Shown here: in pieces, positions 7,899-15,573 of the stretch
How the letters are laid out: every line of letters begins with the position of its first letter
How positions within the stretch are numbered: the stretch's first letter is position 1
DNA from: Bizionia sp. M204
GTDB lineage: Bacteria > Bacteroidota > Bacteroidia > Flavobacteriales > Flavobacteriaceae
DNA: 64,000 bases
Assembly (NCBI RefSeq): GCF_023205095.1
Contig: NZ_CP046242.1
Location: forward strand, 3,213,001-3,277,000
Direction of reading: 5' to 3'
The notes under the pieces: model-generated
What the model was told of the DNA's origin: nothing
Database searches by the model: none
What the model saw: only the letters and a program-made list of their open reading frames with translations
Position numbers and translations under genes: made by a program

Positions 7899-8101
7899 AA
7901 TACATTGAGTTTTAAAATTGTTATTCATACTTATATAAACAGTGTCTGTTATTTGTTACCCTATTTTTAAAATTATTTTTAAAAGTGTATGTTTTACAGT
8001 GGTTTTCCGCTGAAACTTTAATTATAATTTTTTTTAATGCTATTTTAAAAACCTTAAAAACTGCTTATCGTTAATATTTTTGTGGAAATGAGCCGTCAAT
8101 T

Positions 8102-8135
8102 AAAAGAGCCTTTCAAATGAATGAAAGGCTCTTTT
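8102..8135 (-). terminator. Strong terminator between the small secreted protein and lipoprotein genes
   Basis: Perfect 14-bp arms (8102-8115 and 8122-8135, core GAGCCTTTCA) with a 6-base loop; T runs flank both sides. Just upstream on the minus strand a second hairpin (AGCTGAG/CTCAGCT, 8138-8144 and 8153-8159) and the sequence ATGCTATTAATTGAGG (8175-8160) occur. The latter matches the start region of the palindrome cassettes at 0.7-1.0 kb, but no ACGTAG palindrome is present here. Confidence 0.8.
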
Positions 8136-8194
8136 TTAGCTGAGTTGAAGTTCTCAGCTCCCTCAATTAATAGCATCTTTATATGTTTTTGGTT

Positions 8195-8635
8195 TTACTC
8201 TATAACACCACTTATTATAACTTTTGACGTAATAATGTCACCCGAAGCCACAAGCTTTATCATGTTGTATGCATCTGCTTCTGTAGAGGAGAAGCCTCGA
8301 GCGTATCCTTTACTACTGGTAACTTCCCAGAAATAAAGGCGGTTATTGTTGTTAGCTTGGTTTTGAAACATGTAATAGCTCTCTATTTTTTTGTTTAAAA
8401 CAACTTCTCCAGAACTTACTAAACCAATCATTTTGTTGGCGTGTTCTAAATTTGGCGATGTTCCTGAATAGCTATTTTTAGTAGTTGTAACATTCCAATC
8501 GTAAACTTGAACTATTTTTTTTAATGTTGCCGTAGCAATGGCAGTTTCTAAATTTAGTAAGGGTTTTTTGTCAGTGGCATTCACTTGCAATATGGAAAAA
8601 GCCACCAGTGCGATAATTAAAATTGAATTTTTCAT
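8195..8635 (-). CDS. Small secreted protein with two internal repeats
   Basis: The 146-residue protein has a clear signal peptide (MKNSILIIALVAFSILQVNA). The mature part holds two copies of a unit of about 42 residues: the first begins YDWNVTTTKNSYSGTS and the second YFWEVTSSKGYARGFSS. Both continue into A-x-x-MI-x-LV-x-SG and end in K-x-I-x-S. I do not recognise the family. It is transcribed divergently from the ECF sigma factor gene with 144 bases between the starts, so a shared control region is likely. A periplasmic or secreted role is inferred from the signal peptide only. Confidence 0.7.
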   Translation of the reverse strand: MKNSILIIALVAFSILQVNATDKKPLLNLETAIATATLKKIVQVYDWNVTTTKNSYSGTSPNLEHANKMIGLVSSGEVVLNKKIESYYMFQNQANNNNRLYFWEVTSSKGYARGFSSTEADAYNMIKLVASGDIITSKVIISGVIE

Positions 8636-8735
8636 GACCTATAGTTTTAATGGATTAATAAATTTTTTAATTTCTGCTTGCAAGCTTTTTAACGCTTACA
8701 ACCTTATATCAAAATCATTTTCATTTTGTTACCCG

Positions 8736-8743
8736 TACATTTG
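8736..8743 (+). promoter_or_regulatory. -7 box of the ECF sigma gene
   Basis: TACATTTG fits the Bacteroidota -7 consensus TAnnTTTG and lies 36 bases before the sigma factor start. No TTG is found at the usual -33 distance, so a special sigma factor or activator may be needed. Confidence 0.45.
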
Positions 8744-8779
8744 AAAGTTTTTTTACTTTAGTAGAAAATACAAGGGTTT

Positions 8780-9361
8780 ATGAGCCAAAAAATAATTCAT
8801 GAAGATCAAAAATATATTGATGGTTTGGTACAAAACAATCCATTCATTATACAATCTATATATGATACGTTTGCGCCTAAAGTGATAAACTATATTAAAA
8901 TGAATAGTGGTAATGAGTCGCATGCACAAGATGTTATTCAAGAAACCATAATTACTATCTATAATCAAGCTATTGAAAAGGATTTAAAACTAACCTGTCC
9001 ATTTGATGCCTATTTTTTTCTGCTTTGTAAACGCAAATGGCTCAATCAATTAAAAAAAATTGGCAATAAAGAGGTAACAATTAATGAAGAGGTGTTATCT
9101 AAAGATGATGATGCGCAAGAACTGGCTTTTGAAACGACATTATTTGAACAACAACATGAATTATTTACTGAAATGTTTCAAAAATTAGGAAAAGCCTGTA
9201 AAGATTTATTAAAAGCTACCTTTAAAATTAAATCCATGGAGGAAGTAGCGGAAAGTTTAGGTGTAAGCTACGCTTATGCCAGAAAAAAGAAATCTTTATG
9301 TATTGGTAAGCTTAGCAAAATGGTTCAAGAAGCGCCTCGTTTTAACAACCTAAAATCGTAA
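8780..9361 (+). CDS. ECF-type RNA polymerase sigma factor
   Basis: The 193-residue protein has sigma-70 region 2 (about residues 20-95, with ESHAQDVIQETIITIYNQA in the core-binding part and CPFDAYFFLLCKRKWLNQLKK in the -10 recognition part) and a C-terminal region 4 HTH (about 140-180, MEEVAESLGVSYAYARKKKS). Such factors switch RNA polymerase to a small regulon, usually in answer to an envelope signal. The next gene starts 2 bases after the stop and encodes a membrane protein with an anti-sigma-like N-terminus. The divergent small secreted protein gene and the neighbouring lipoprotein, PKD and CHAT genes are candidate targets. Confidence 0.9.
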   Translation: MSQKIIHEDQKYIDGLVQNNPFIIQSIYDTFAPKVINYIKMNSGNESHAQDVIQETIITIYNQAIEKDLKLTCPFDAYFFLLCKRKWLNQLKKIGNKEVTINEEVLSKDDDAQELAFETTLFEQQHELFTEMFQKLGKACKDLLKATFKIKSMEEVAESLGVSYAYARKKKSLCIGKLSKMVQEAPRFNNLKS

Positions 9362-9363
9362 CC

Positions 9364-10101
9364 ATGAAAGACCAAGATTATATTTTATTTGAAGACTATC
9401 TCTCGGGAAACCTGGATGACGAAAGCAAACAAGCTTTTGAACAGCAATTAGAAACAGACCCTATTTATAATGACGCCTTTGAAATCTATAAAAAAACATC
9501 CCAATTTGTAGAAAATCATTATAAAAATGCCGAACAAACGGATGCCTTTAAGAAGACGTTAGAAACCGTTTCAAATAATTATTTTAAAGATAAGCCAAGT
9601 TCAAAGTCTAAAGTAAGACGTATAAACCCATGGTTTTATTCGGTAGCGGCTGCAGCTATTTTAATTATCGGGTTTTTTATTGGTCAGCAATTTTCAAATC
9701 CTATTTATGATGATTTCGCCAACTATGGCACAATTAGCTTAACCGTTAGAGGCAATCAAGATGAGGTGTTAACCAAGGCAGAGTCCTCTTTTAATAATCG
9801 TAATTATAAAGATGCTGAAACCTATTTTTCAGAACTATTACAATCAGATCCTGATAATATAGAATACCAACTGTATAAAGCTGTTTCATTGGTAGAGTTG
9901 AATCAATATAAGCAAGCAGATGCGCTTTTCAACGGAATTATGAAAACACCTTCCGTTTATAAGCACAAAGCAACATGGTATTTGGCTTTAAGTAAACTGA
10001 AACAAAAGGATGAAGAATCCTGTATCCAGATATTAAAATCAATTCCTGAAGATGCTGAAGATTATGAGCAAGCACAAAAGTTATTACATAAATTAGATTA
10101 G
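9364..10101 (+). CDS. Membrane protein with anti-sigma-like N-terminus and periplasmic TPR domain
   Basis: The 245-residue protein starts with a short helical cytoplasmic region (YILFEDYLSGNLDDESKQAFEQQLETDP) like that of anti-sigma factors in Bacteroidota, which often open with a line of the type 'L-x-x-YL-x-G-x-L'. A single membrane segment follows at about residues 95-113 (FYSVAAAAILIIGFFIG). The outer part has TPR-like helices (AESSFNNRNYKDAETYFSELLQSDPDN and so on). Position directly behind the sigma gene supports a role as its membrane-bound regulator. The TPR part could sense a periplasmic partner, perhaps the TPR-CHAT protein; that is inference. Confidence 0.75.
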   Translation: MKDQDYILFEDYLSGNLDDESKQAFEQQLETDPIYNDAFEIYKKTSQFVENHYKNAEQTDAFKKTLETVSNNYFKDKPSSKSKVRRINPWFYSVAAAAILIIGFFIGQQFSNPIYDDFANYGTISLTVRGNQDEVLTKAESSFNNRNYKDAETYFSELLQSDPDNIEYQLYKAVSLVELNQYKQADALFNGIMKTPSVYKHKATWYLALSKLKQKDEESCIQILKSIPEDAEDYEQAQKLLHKLD

Positions 10102-10153
10102 TAGTAGATGCTTTCCGACGCGTTTCAGAAGAAATTAAAATTATAAAGTAGAA

Positions 10154-10180
10154 AGTAATCACATTGGTGGTTACTTTTTT
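10154..10180 (+). terminator. Terminator of the sigma/anti-sigma pair
   Basis: Arms AGTAATCAC (10154-10162) and GTGGTTACT (10167-10175) pair with one G-T wobble and are followed by six T. It lies about 50 bases after the stop of the TPR membrane protein. Confidence 0.75.
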
Positions 10181-10187
10181 ACTTTTG
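10180..10187 (+). promoter_or_regulatory. -7 box of tatD, suggesting a leaderless mRNA
   Basis: TACTTTTG matches TAnnTTTG and ends only 4 bases before the tatD ATG, so transcription would start at or beside the start codon. It overlaps the end of the preceding terminator's T run. No TTG lies at the usual -33 spacing. Confidence 0.4.
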
Positions 10188-10191
10188 CAAC

Positions 10192-10959
10192 ATGATAGTT
10201 ACCGATACACATACGCATTTATATAGTGATGCTTTTGATGACGATAGAAGCCAAATGATACAACGCGCTCTAGATTCTGGCGTTTCACGATTTTTTATTC
10301 CTGCAATAGATTCGTCTTATACCAAAGCCATGTTACAATTGGAAACGGATTATCCAGATTACGTGTATTTAATGACAGGCTTGCACCCAACATCTGTTAA
10401 AGAAAACTATCAGGACGAATTAGCTCATGTTGAAGATTTATTGTCCAAGCGCTCCTTTTTTGCTATTGGTGAAATTGGCATTGACTTGTATTGGGATACG
10501 TCTACGTTAGACATCCAGAAGATTGCTTTTAAACATCAAATTCAACTAGCCAAAAAATATAAATTACCAATCGTTATTCATTGTCGTGATGCATTTGATG
10601 AAATTTTTGAAGTTCTTGAAACCGAAAAATCGGATGATTTATTTGGGATTTTTCATTGTTTTACCGGAACGTTAGACCAAGCTAAACAAGCCATTTCTTA
10701 TAATATGAAGTTGGGAATAGGTGGTGTAGTAACGTTTAAAAATGGAAAAATAGATCAATTCCTGAATCAAATCCCATTAAAACACATTGTTTTGGAAACA
10801 GATTCGCCTTATCTTGCTCCAAAACCATTCCGTGGGAAACGCAATGAAAGTGGATACATTATAAAGGTATTAGAAAAACTGTCGGAATTGTATAATGTGC
10901 CAAAAGCGGAAATTGCTGAGATAACAACCCAAAATTCAAAAGCCATTTTTAATATATAA
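10192..10959 (+). CDS. tatD: TatD-family metal-dependent hydrolase
   Basis: The 255-residue protein has the TIM-barrel hydrolase signature: metal-binding HTH in VTDTHTHLYSDAF at the N-terminus, Glu in AIGEIGIDLYWD, His in IVIHCRDA and HCFTG, and Asp in ETDSPYLAPKPFRGKRNE. TatD proteins are cytoplasmic deoxyribonucleases (3'-5' exonuclease on DNA/RNA) linked to DNA repair or quality control. Length is normal for the family. The asparaginase gene follows after 2 bases, so they share a transcript. Confidence 0.9.
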   Translation: MIVTDTHTHLYSDAFDDDRSQMIQRALDSGVSRFFIPAIDSSYTKAMLQLETDYPDYVYLMTGLHPTSVKENYQDELAHVEDLLSKRSFFAIGEIGIDLYWDTSTLDIQKIAFKHQIQLAKKYKLPIVIHCRDAFDEIFEVLETEKSDDLFGIFHCFTGTLDQAKQAISYNMKLGIGGVVTFKNGKIDQFLNQIPLKHIVLETDSPYLAPKPFRGKRNESGYIIKVLEKLSELYNVPKAEIAEITTQNSKAIFNI

Positions 10960-10961
10960 TT

Positions 10962-11993
10962 ATGGAAAACACGAGTCCAAAAATTCTTTTAATATATACA
11001 GGAGGTACCATTGGGATGATTAAAAACCCCAATACGGGCGCTTTAAAAACGTTCGATTTTAATAATCTCCTTAAACGGATTCCCGAATTAAAGCTACTTA
11101 CTTGCGATATTGAAACCATATCCTTTGATGACCCTATAGATTCATCTAATATGAGTCCAGAATACTGGGTGCAAATGGCAGAAATTATTGAAACCAATTA
11201 TGAGGCTTTTGATGGATTTGTATTACTTCATGGTAGTGATACTATGAGTTACACGGCTTCAGCTTTGAGTTTCATGTTGGAGAATTTAGCAAAACCTGTA
11301 ATTTTAACCGGATCGCAATTGCCTATTGGCGATTTACGGACAGATGCTAAAGAGAATTTAATTACATCTATACAAATGGCGTCCTTACAAGTAAGAAACC
11401 GTCCAGTTATACGAGAAGTTGGTTTATATTTTGAATACAAACTTTATAGAGGAAATAGAACAACAAAAATTAATGCCGAGCATTTTGAAGCGTTTGAAAG
11501 TTTAAACTATCCGCATTTAGCAGAATCTGGTGTTCATATTACTATTAACCACGATGCGCTTTTTGTGCCGAATGCTAGAAAAAAACTGCTGGTACATAAA
11601 AATTTTAATACCAATATTGCACTTATTAAACTATTTCCCGGTATTTCTAAAGCCATTTTAGAAGGTATTTTGAACAATCCTCATATTAAAGGTGTTGTTT
11701 TAGAAACCTATGGCGCAGGAAATGCGTCTACAGAAGATTGGTTTGTACAATTGATAAAAGATACCATTAAAAAAGGTGTTCAAGTTATTAATGTTACCCA
11801 ATGTTCAGGAGGGAGTGTTAATATGGGTCAATATGAAACCAGTTCACAGTTAAAAACAATTGGTGTTATTTCGGGAAAAGATATCACAACCGAAGCGGCA
11901 ATTACCAAGTTAATGTATCTTTTAGGTGAGAAAATATCCAATAAAACCTTTAAAACGGTTTTCGAAACGGCATTAAGAGGAGAAATGGCATAA
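10962..11993 (+). CDS. ansA: Type I (cytoplasmic) L-asparaginase
   Basis: The 343-residue protein hydrolyses asparagine to aspartate and ammonia. Both threonine-nucleophile motifs are present: LLIYTGGTIGMI near the N-terminus and LLHGSDTMSYTASAL near residue 90. No signal peptide is present, and the length fits the type I homodimeric enzymes. It is co-transcribed with tatD. It is unrelated in fold to the N-terminal-nucleophile enzymes at 32.5 and 38.8 kb. Confidence 0.9.
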   Translation: MENTSPKILLIYTGGTIGMIKNPNTGALKTFDFNNLLKRIPELKLLTCDIETISFDDPIDSSNMSPEYWVQMAEIIETNYEAFDGFVLLHGSDTMSYTASALSFMLENLAKPVILTGSQLPIGDLRTDAKENLITSIQMASLQVRNRPVIREVGLYFEYKLYRGNRTTKINAEHFEAFESLNYPHLAESGVHITINHDALFVPNARKKLLVHKNFNTNIALIKLFPGISKAILEGILNNPHIKGVVLETYGAGNASTEDWFVQLIKDTIKKGVQVINVTQCSGGSVNMGQYETSSQLKTIGVISGKDITTEAAITKLMYLLGEKISNKTFKTVFETALRGEMA

Positions 11994-12065
11994 AATTAAC
12001 TTACAAAATTTTCGCCTTTTAAAGATTTTTCGTTATTTGGCTGCCTGTAAAAGAAAACTTAAAAC

Positions 12066-12153
12066 AGAGAGGTGGCCGAGCGGTCGAAGGCGCACGCCTG
12101 GAAAGCGTGTATACCTCAAAAGGGTATCGAGGGTTCGAATCCCTTCCTCTCTG
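12066..12153 (+). tRNA. tRNA-Ser (GGA)
   Basis: The 88-base gene folds with acceptor arms AGAGAGG/CCTCTCT, anticodon stem CACGC/GCGTG with loop CTGGAAA (anticodon GGA), a long variable arm (TATACC...GGGTATC) typical of serine tRNAs, and the TTCGAAT T-loop. CCA is not encoded. It reads UCC and UCU codons. Confidence 0.97.
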
Positions 12154-12379
12154 CAAAAGTATTTTTGGTAACAATTTGAAATGCATATAATTATTGAAAA
12201 ATTACAAACAATAATGTTGTGAATTGTCAGGTAAAAATCATAAATTACTTTGGTTTTTGTAGTGTTTTTAATGGGCTAGAACAAAATAGCTCTAATAACT
12301 CTGCTCTAATTTTAATTTTTTAATTACAATTTTTTTATATCTTTAACACTTTAACTAATAAAATTAAGAACAAGAACAA

Positions 12380-13156
12380 ATGAAAAGATTATTTTCTATC
12401 CTCGCCATCATGTGTTTTGTGGCATTCGGAACAGCTAACGCAACTACAAATGCAATTTCAAGTGCAAACACAGTTGTTACTTCAATTCAAGACGATGCAA
12501 CAGAAGATGTTGCAGCAGAAGAGTCATTAGGATTTCATCAGGAACTAAAAAAACGTTTCATAGAAGGTGGTCCAGGATTTATGGGAATTGTATTATTATG
12601 TTTAATTCTAGGTTTAGCAATAGCTATTGAGAGAATTATCTTTTTAAACCTTTCTTCAACAAATACAAAAAAATTAACTCAAGACGTAGAAGATGCATTA
12701 CAATCAGGTGGTGTTGAAGCTGCAAAAGAAGTTTGTAGAAATACAAAAGGACCTGTTGCCTCTATTTTCTATCAAGGTTTAGATAGAACAGACGAAGGTT
12801 TAGAAGCTGCCGAAAAAGCGGTTATTGCTTATGGTGGTGTTCAAATGGGACAGTTAGAGAAAAATGTATCTTGGATTTCATTATTTATCGCATTGGCTCC
12901 TATGTTAGGATTCATGGGTACGGTAATTGGTATGATTCAAGCATTTGATAAAATTCAAGCTGCTGGTGATATGCAACCATCTTTAGTTGCTGGTGGTATT
13001 AAAGTAGCACTTTTAACAACCGTATTCGGTTTAATTGTTGCTATTATTCTTCAAGTTTTCTACAATTACATCATTGCCAAAATTGACAGTATTGTTAATG
13101 ATATGGAAGATGCATCCATTACTTTAATGGATTTATTGATTAGACACAAGAAGTAA
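12380..13156 (+). CDS. exbB: ExbB/TolQ-type proton channel protein
   Basis: The 258-residue inner-membrane protein starts with a cleavable-looking hydrophobic segment (LFSILAIMCFVAFGTANA), followed by an acidic stretch, then the three membrane spans of MotA/TolQ/ExbB channels (GFMGIVLLCLILGLAIAIERI, about residues 50-70; the conserved ISLFIALAPMLGFMGTVIGMI, 155-180; and VALLTTVFGLIVAIILQV, 208-228). It uses the proton motive force with ExbD to energise TonB-type outer-membrane transport or a related machine. It leads an operon with a four-span protein and two ExbD genes. A weak -7-like TATCTTTA lies at 12338-12345. Confidence 0.9.
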   Translation: MKRLFSILAIMCFVAFGTANATTNAISSANTVVTSIQDDATEDVAAEESLGFHQELKKRFIEGGPGFMGIVLLCLILGLAIAIERIIFLNLSSTNTKKLTQDVEDALQSGGVEAAKEVCRNTKGPVASIFYQGLDRTDEGLEAAEKAVIAYGGVQMGQLEKNVSWISLFIALAPMLGFMGTVIGMIQAFDKIQAAGDMQPSLVAGGIKVALLTTVFGLIVAIILQVFYNYIIAKIDSIVNDMEDASITLMDLLIRHKK

Positions 13157-13183
13157 TAATTAACAGCAATAATTTTTTAAATT

Positions 13184-13636
13184 ATGAATTTACACAAAAT
13201 TTTAAAAATCTTAGCAGGAATCCTTGGCCTTTTAGGTGTGGTGTTCTTGGTAAGAATAATATCTGAAGGTGATGAAGCGATAAAAGCTGGCGCATTAAGT
13301 GGCGACACTGGTATTGTAGATCCTCTGGCATATATAGCATATGTTATTATGTTTATAACCGTTCTGCTTGTAGTAGTTTTCGTTTTAAAGAACCTATTTA
13401 CAAATACAGCTACGCTTAAAAACACCCTAATTAGTGTGGGTATTTTTGCAGCTGTTTTAATAGTGGCTTATGTGGTTTCAGGTGGTGATACAACGCCTTA
13501 TTTTTATAATGGCGTAGAAGCAACTTCGGGAGAATCGCAATTGGTAGGCGCTGGATTAATAGCGTTTTATATACTAATAGCTTCAGCTGCGGTAATTATG
13601 TTATTATCGGGCGTTAAAAAACTAACGAATAAATAA
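13184..13636 (+). CDS. Four-span membrane protein in the exbB-exbD operon
   Basis: The 150-residue protein shows four hydrophobic segments (LAGILGLLGVVFLVRI; AYVIMFITVLLVVVFVL; ISVGIFAAVLIVAYVVS; LIAFYILIASAAVIMLL) and a short basic C-terminus. I do not recognise a family. It lies 27 bases after exbB and 2 bases before the first exbD, so it is very likely made together with the channel and may be an accessory subunit. Confidence 0.75.
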   Translation: MNLHKILKILAGILGLLGVVFLVRIISEGDEAIKAGALSGDTGIVDPLAYIAYVIMFITVLLVVVFVLKNLFTNTATLKNTLISVGIFAAVLIVAYVVSGGDTTPYFYNGVEATSGESQLVGAGLIAFYILIASAAVIMLLSGVKKLTNK

Positions 13637-13638
13637 TT

Positions 13639-14274
13639 ATGGCAAAAAGAGCAGCACCGGAAGTTAATGCAGGCTCCATGGCCGACATTGCTTTCTTACT
13701 ATTAATTTTCTTCTTGGTAACAACAACCATCGAGATAGACTCTGGTCTTAACCGAAAGTTGCCGCCAATTGAAGAAACGGAACCACCTATTATTAAAGAA
13801 AGAAATATTTTTCAATTAACCGTGAATGGAAACAATGAATTGTTTTTGAAAGCAGCGGGAAGTGAAGGAGATTTAATCAAGCTTAAAGATTTACGAAAAG
13901 CTGCTGTTGCCTTTTTAGACAATGGTGGTGGAACGGGAGAAGATGCTTGTAAAGCTTGTAAAGGAAAGCGTAATCCGCAATCTTCAGATAATTTCCAGAA
14001 AGCAATTATTTCTTTACAAAATGATAGAAGTACAAGTTACGAAACCTATATAGCGGTTCAAAACGAGATTATAGCAGCCTATAATGTGTTGCGTAATCGT
14101 GAGTTTGAACAACGTTATGGTAATTTAGGTATTAACTTTGTAGAAGCCGATATTGAATTTAACGATGCTAGAACATCGTCTGAAAGAAAAGCACAATTAA
14201 AAGATAAAATTGAAGAAATTAAACTTTTAATACCGCAGAAATTTTCAGAAGCAGAACCTAAAAAATCTAATTAG
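13639..14274 (+). CDS. exbD: ExbD/TolR-type biopolymer transport protein 1
   Basis: The 211-residue protein has one membrane segment near the N-terminus with the conserved proton-path Asp (GSMADIAFLLLIFFLVTTTIEID) and a periplasmic domain. The periplasmic part is longer than in E. coli ExbD (about 140 residues) and contains a Cys pair spaced CKAC in a Lys/Gly-rich stretch (about residues 97-104), which could form a disulfide or bind metal. It pairs with ExbB; a second ExbD follows 16 bases downstream. Confidence 0.9.
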   Translation: MAKRAAPEVNAGSMADIAFLLLIFFLVTTTIEIDSGLNRKLPPIEETEPPIIKERNIFQLTVNGNNELFLKAAGSEGDLIKLKDLRKAAVAFLDNGGGTGEDACKACKGKRNPQSSDNFQKAIISLQNDRSTSYETYIAVQNEIIAAYNVLRNREFEQRYGNLGINFVEADIEFNDARTSSERKAQLKDKIEEIKLLIPQKFSEAEPKKSN

Positions 14275-14290
14275 ATAAACCATATTATTT

Positions 14291-14773
14291 ATGTCTAAAT
14301 TTAAAAAGAAAAAAGATGGTGGCGTACCAGCTATATCTACAGCATCATTACCTGATATTGTATTTATGTTGTTATTCTTCTTTATGGTTGCTACGGTTAT
14401 GCGTCAGAATACATTAAAAATTCAAAATACGTTGCCCGCAGCCGATCAAGTTGAAAAGTTAGCGAAACGAAACTTATTAATGTATATCTATGCAGGAAAA
14501 CCAAGTAGTGCCTATAAGCAGTTTGGATCAGAAGCACGTATTCAGTTAAATGATAAGTTTGCTGACGTTTCAGAAATTCCAGCGTTTATAGCAGCCGAAC
14601 GTGACAGTAAACGTGAGGAAGAAGTTCCTTTCTTAACTACTGTTTTAAGCGTAGATAAGGAAACCAACATGGGTCTTGTATCTGATGTAAAACAAAAATT
14701 GCGTGAAGTAAACGCTCTTAAAATAAATTATAAGACTAGAAAAGGCGATGCCATACAAAGTCTAAATCAATAA
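14291..14773 (+). CDS. exbD: ExbD/TolR-type biopolymer transport protein 2
   Basis: The 160-residue paralogue has a basic N-terminus (SKFKKKKDGG), then a membrane segment with the Asp in TASLPDIVFMLLFFFMVATVM, then a periplasmic domain. Two different ExbD proteins per ExbB are common in Bacteroidota and may form a heterodimer. It is the last gene before a strong terminator. Confidence 0.9.
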   Translation: MSKFKKKKDGGVPAISTASLPDIVFMLLFFFMVATVMRQNTLKIQNTLPAADQVEKLAKRNLLMYIYAGKPSSAYKQFGSEARIQLNDKFADVSEIPAFIAAERDSKREEEVPFLTTVLSVDKETNMGLVSDVKQKLREVNALKINYKTRKGDAIQSLNQ

Positions 14774-14794
14774 AGTACTCTTAATTTTATAAAT

Positions 14795-14828
14795 AAAGGC
14801 GTTTTGAGAAATCTAAACGCCTTTTTTT
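14795..14828 (+). terminator. Terminator of the exbB-exbD operon
   Basis: Perfect 10-bp arms AAAGGCGTTT (14795-14804) and AAACGCCTTT (14815-14824) around a 10-base loop, followed by T. It lies 21 bases after the last exbD stop. Confidence 0.9.
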
Positions 14829-14862
14829 GTAAATTAAACCCGACACTTTTTTTAATGTATTC

Positions 14863-15573
14863 ATGAAAAACCGCCTTTTATTATTAATTTTTTTTATGTC
14901 ACTGCACATGATGTTTTCGCAGGTGGAAGAACAAGTACAGGACTCTTTAGTTCAAGAAGTAGATAGCAAATATCGGGAAGATCAGTTCTATTTAGGTATT
15001 ACCTATAACCTGGTAGGCAATAGGCCAGAAGGTGTATCTCAAAGTGGTTTTTCAAGTGGTTTTCATTTGGGGTTTATTCGGGATATACCTATTAACAAAC
15101 GTCGAAATGTGGCATTTGGAGTAGGTTTAGGGTTGTCTTCTAACTCCTTTAATCATAATTTTTTAATTACCAAAGATGCTTCTGGTAATTTGGATTATCT
15201 GGTGTTGGATAAAAGTGATATTAATTATAGTAAAAATAAGTTCACTATGTATATGGTAGAAATGCCATTACAACTGCGTTGGCGAACCTCTACAGCTGAA
15301 GAATATAAATTTTGGCGCATATACACAGGTATTAATGTAGGTTATGTATTATACAATTCCTCTAAATTTCGTGGTGATTTGGGAACTATTAAAAATAGTA
15401 AAATTGATTCCTTTAACGATTTTCAATACGGTCTTACTATGAGTGCAGGATATAATACCTGGAATATATTTGTGTATTATGGTTTGAACCCTATTTTCAA
15501 TAATGCACGAGTAAACAATGAGTCGGTTGATATGAACGCCGTTAAAGTGGGACTCATATTTTACATTCTATAA
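14863..15573 (+). CDS. Outer-membrane beta-barrel protein (PorT-like fold)
   Basis: The 236-residue protein has a signal peptide (MKNRLLLLIFFMSLHMMFSQ) and a mature part of alternating, glycine- and aromatic-rich beta strands (FYLGITYNLVGNRPEG, RNVAFGVGLGLSSNSF, FWRIYTGINVGYVLY, YGLTMSAGYNTWNIFVYYGLNP) typical of the porin-like barrel family to which PorT belongs. The specific PorT assignment is not supported by synteny here. The gene ends overlapping the convergent PAP2-like gene by 6 bases. Function unknown beyond outer-membrane location. Confidence 0.7.
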   Translation: MKNRLLLLIFFMSLHMMFSQVEEQVQDSLVQEVDSKYREDQFYLGITYNLVGNRPEGVSQSGFSSGFHLGFIRDIPINKRRNVAFGVGLGLSSNSFNHNFLITKDASGNLDYLVLDKSDINYSKNKFTMYMVEMPLQLRWRTSTAEEYKFWRIYTGINVGYVLYNSSKFRGDLGTIKNSKIDSFNDFQYGLTMSAGYNTWNIFVYYGLNPIFNNARVNNESVDMNAVKVGLIFYIL

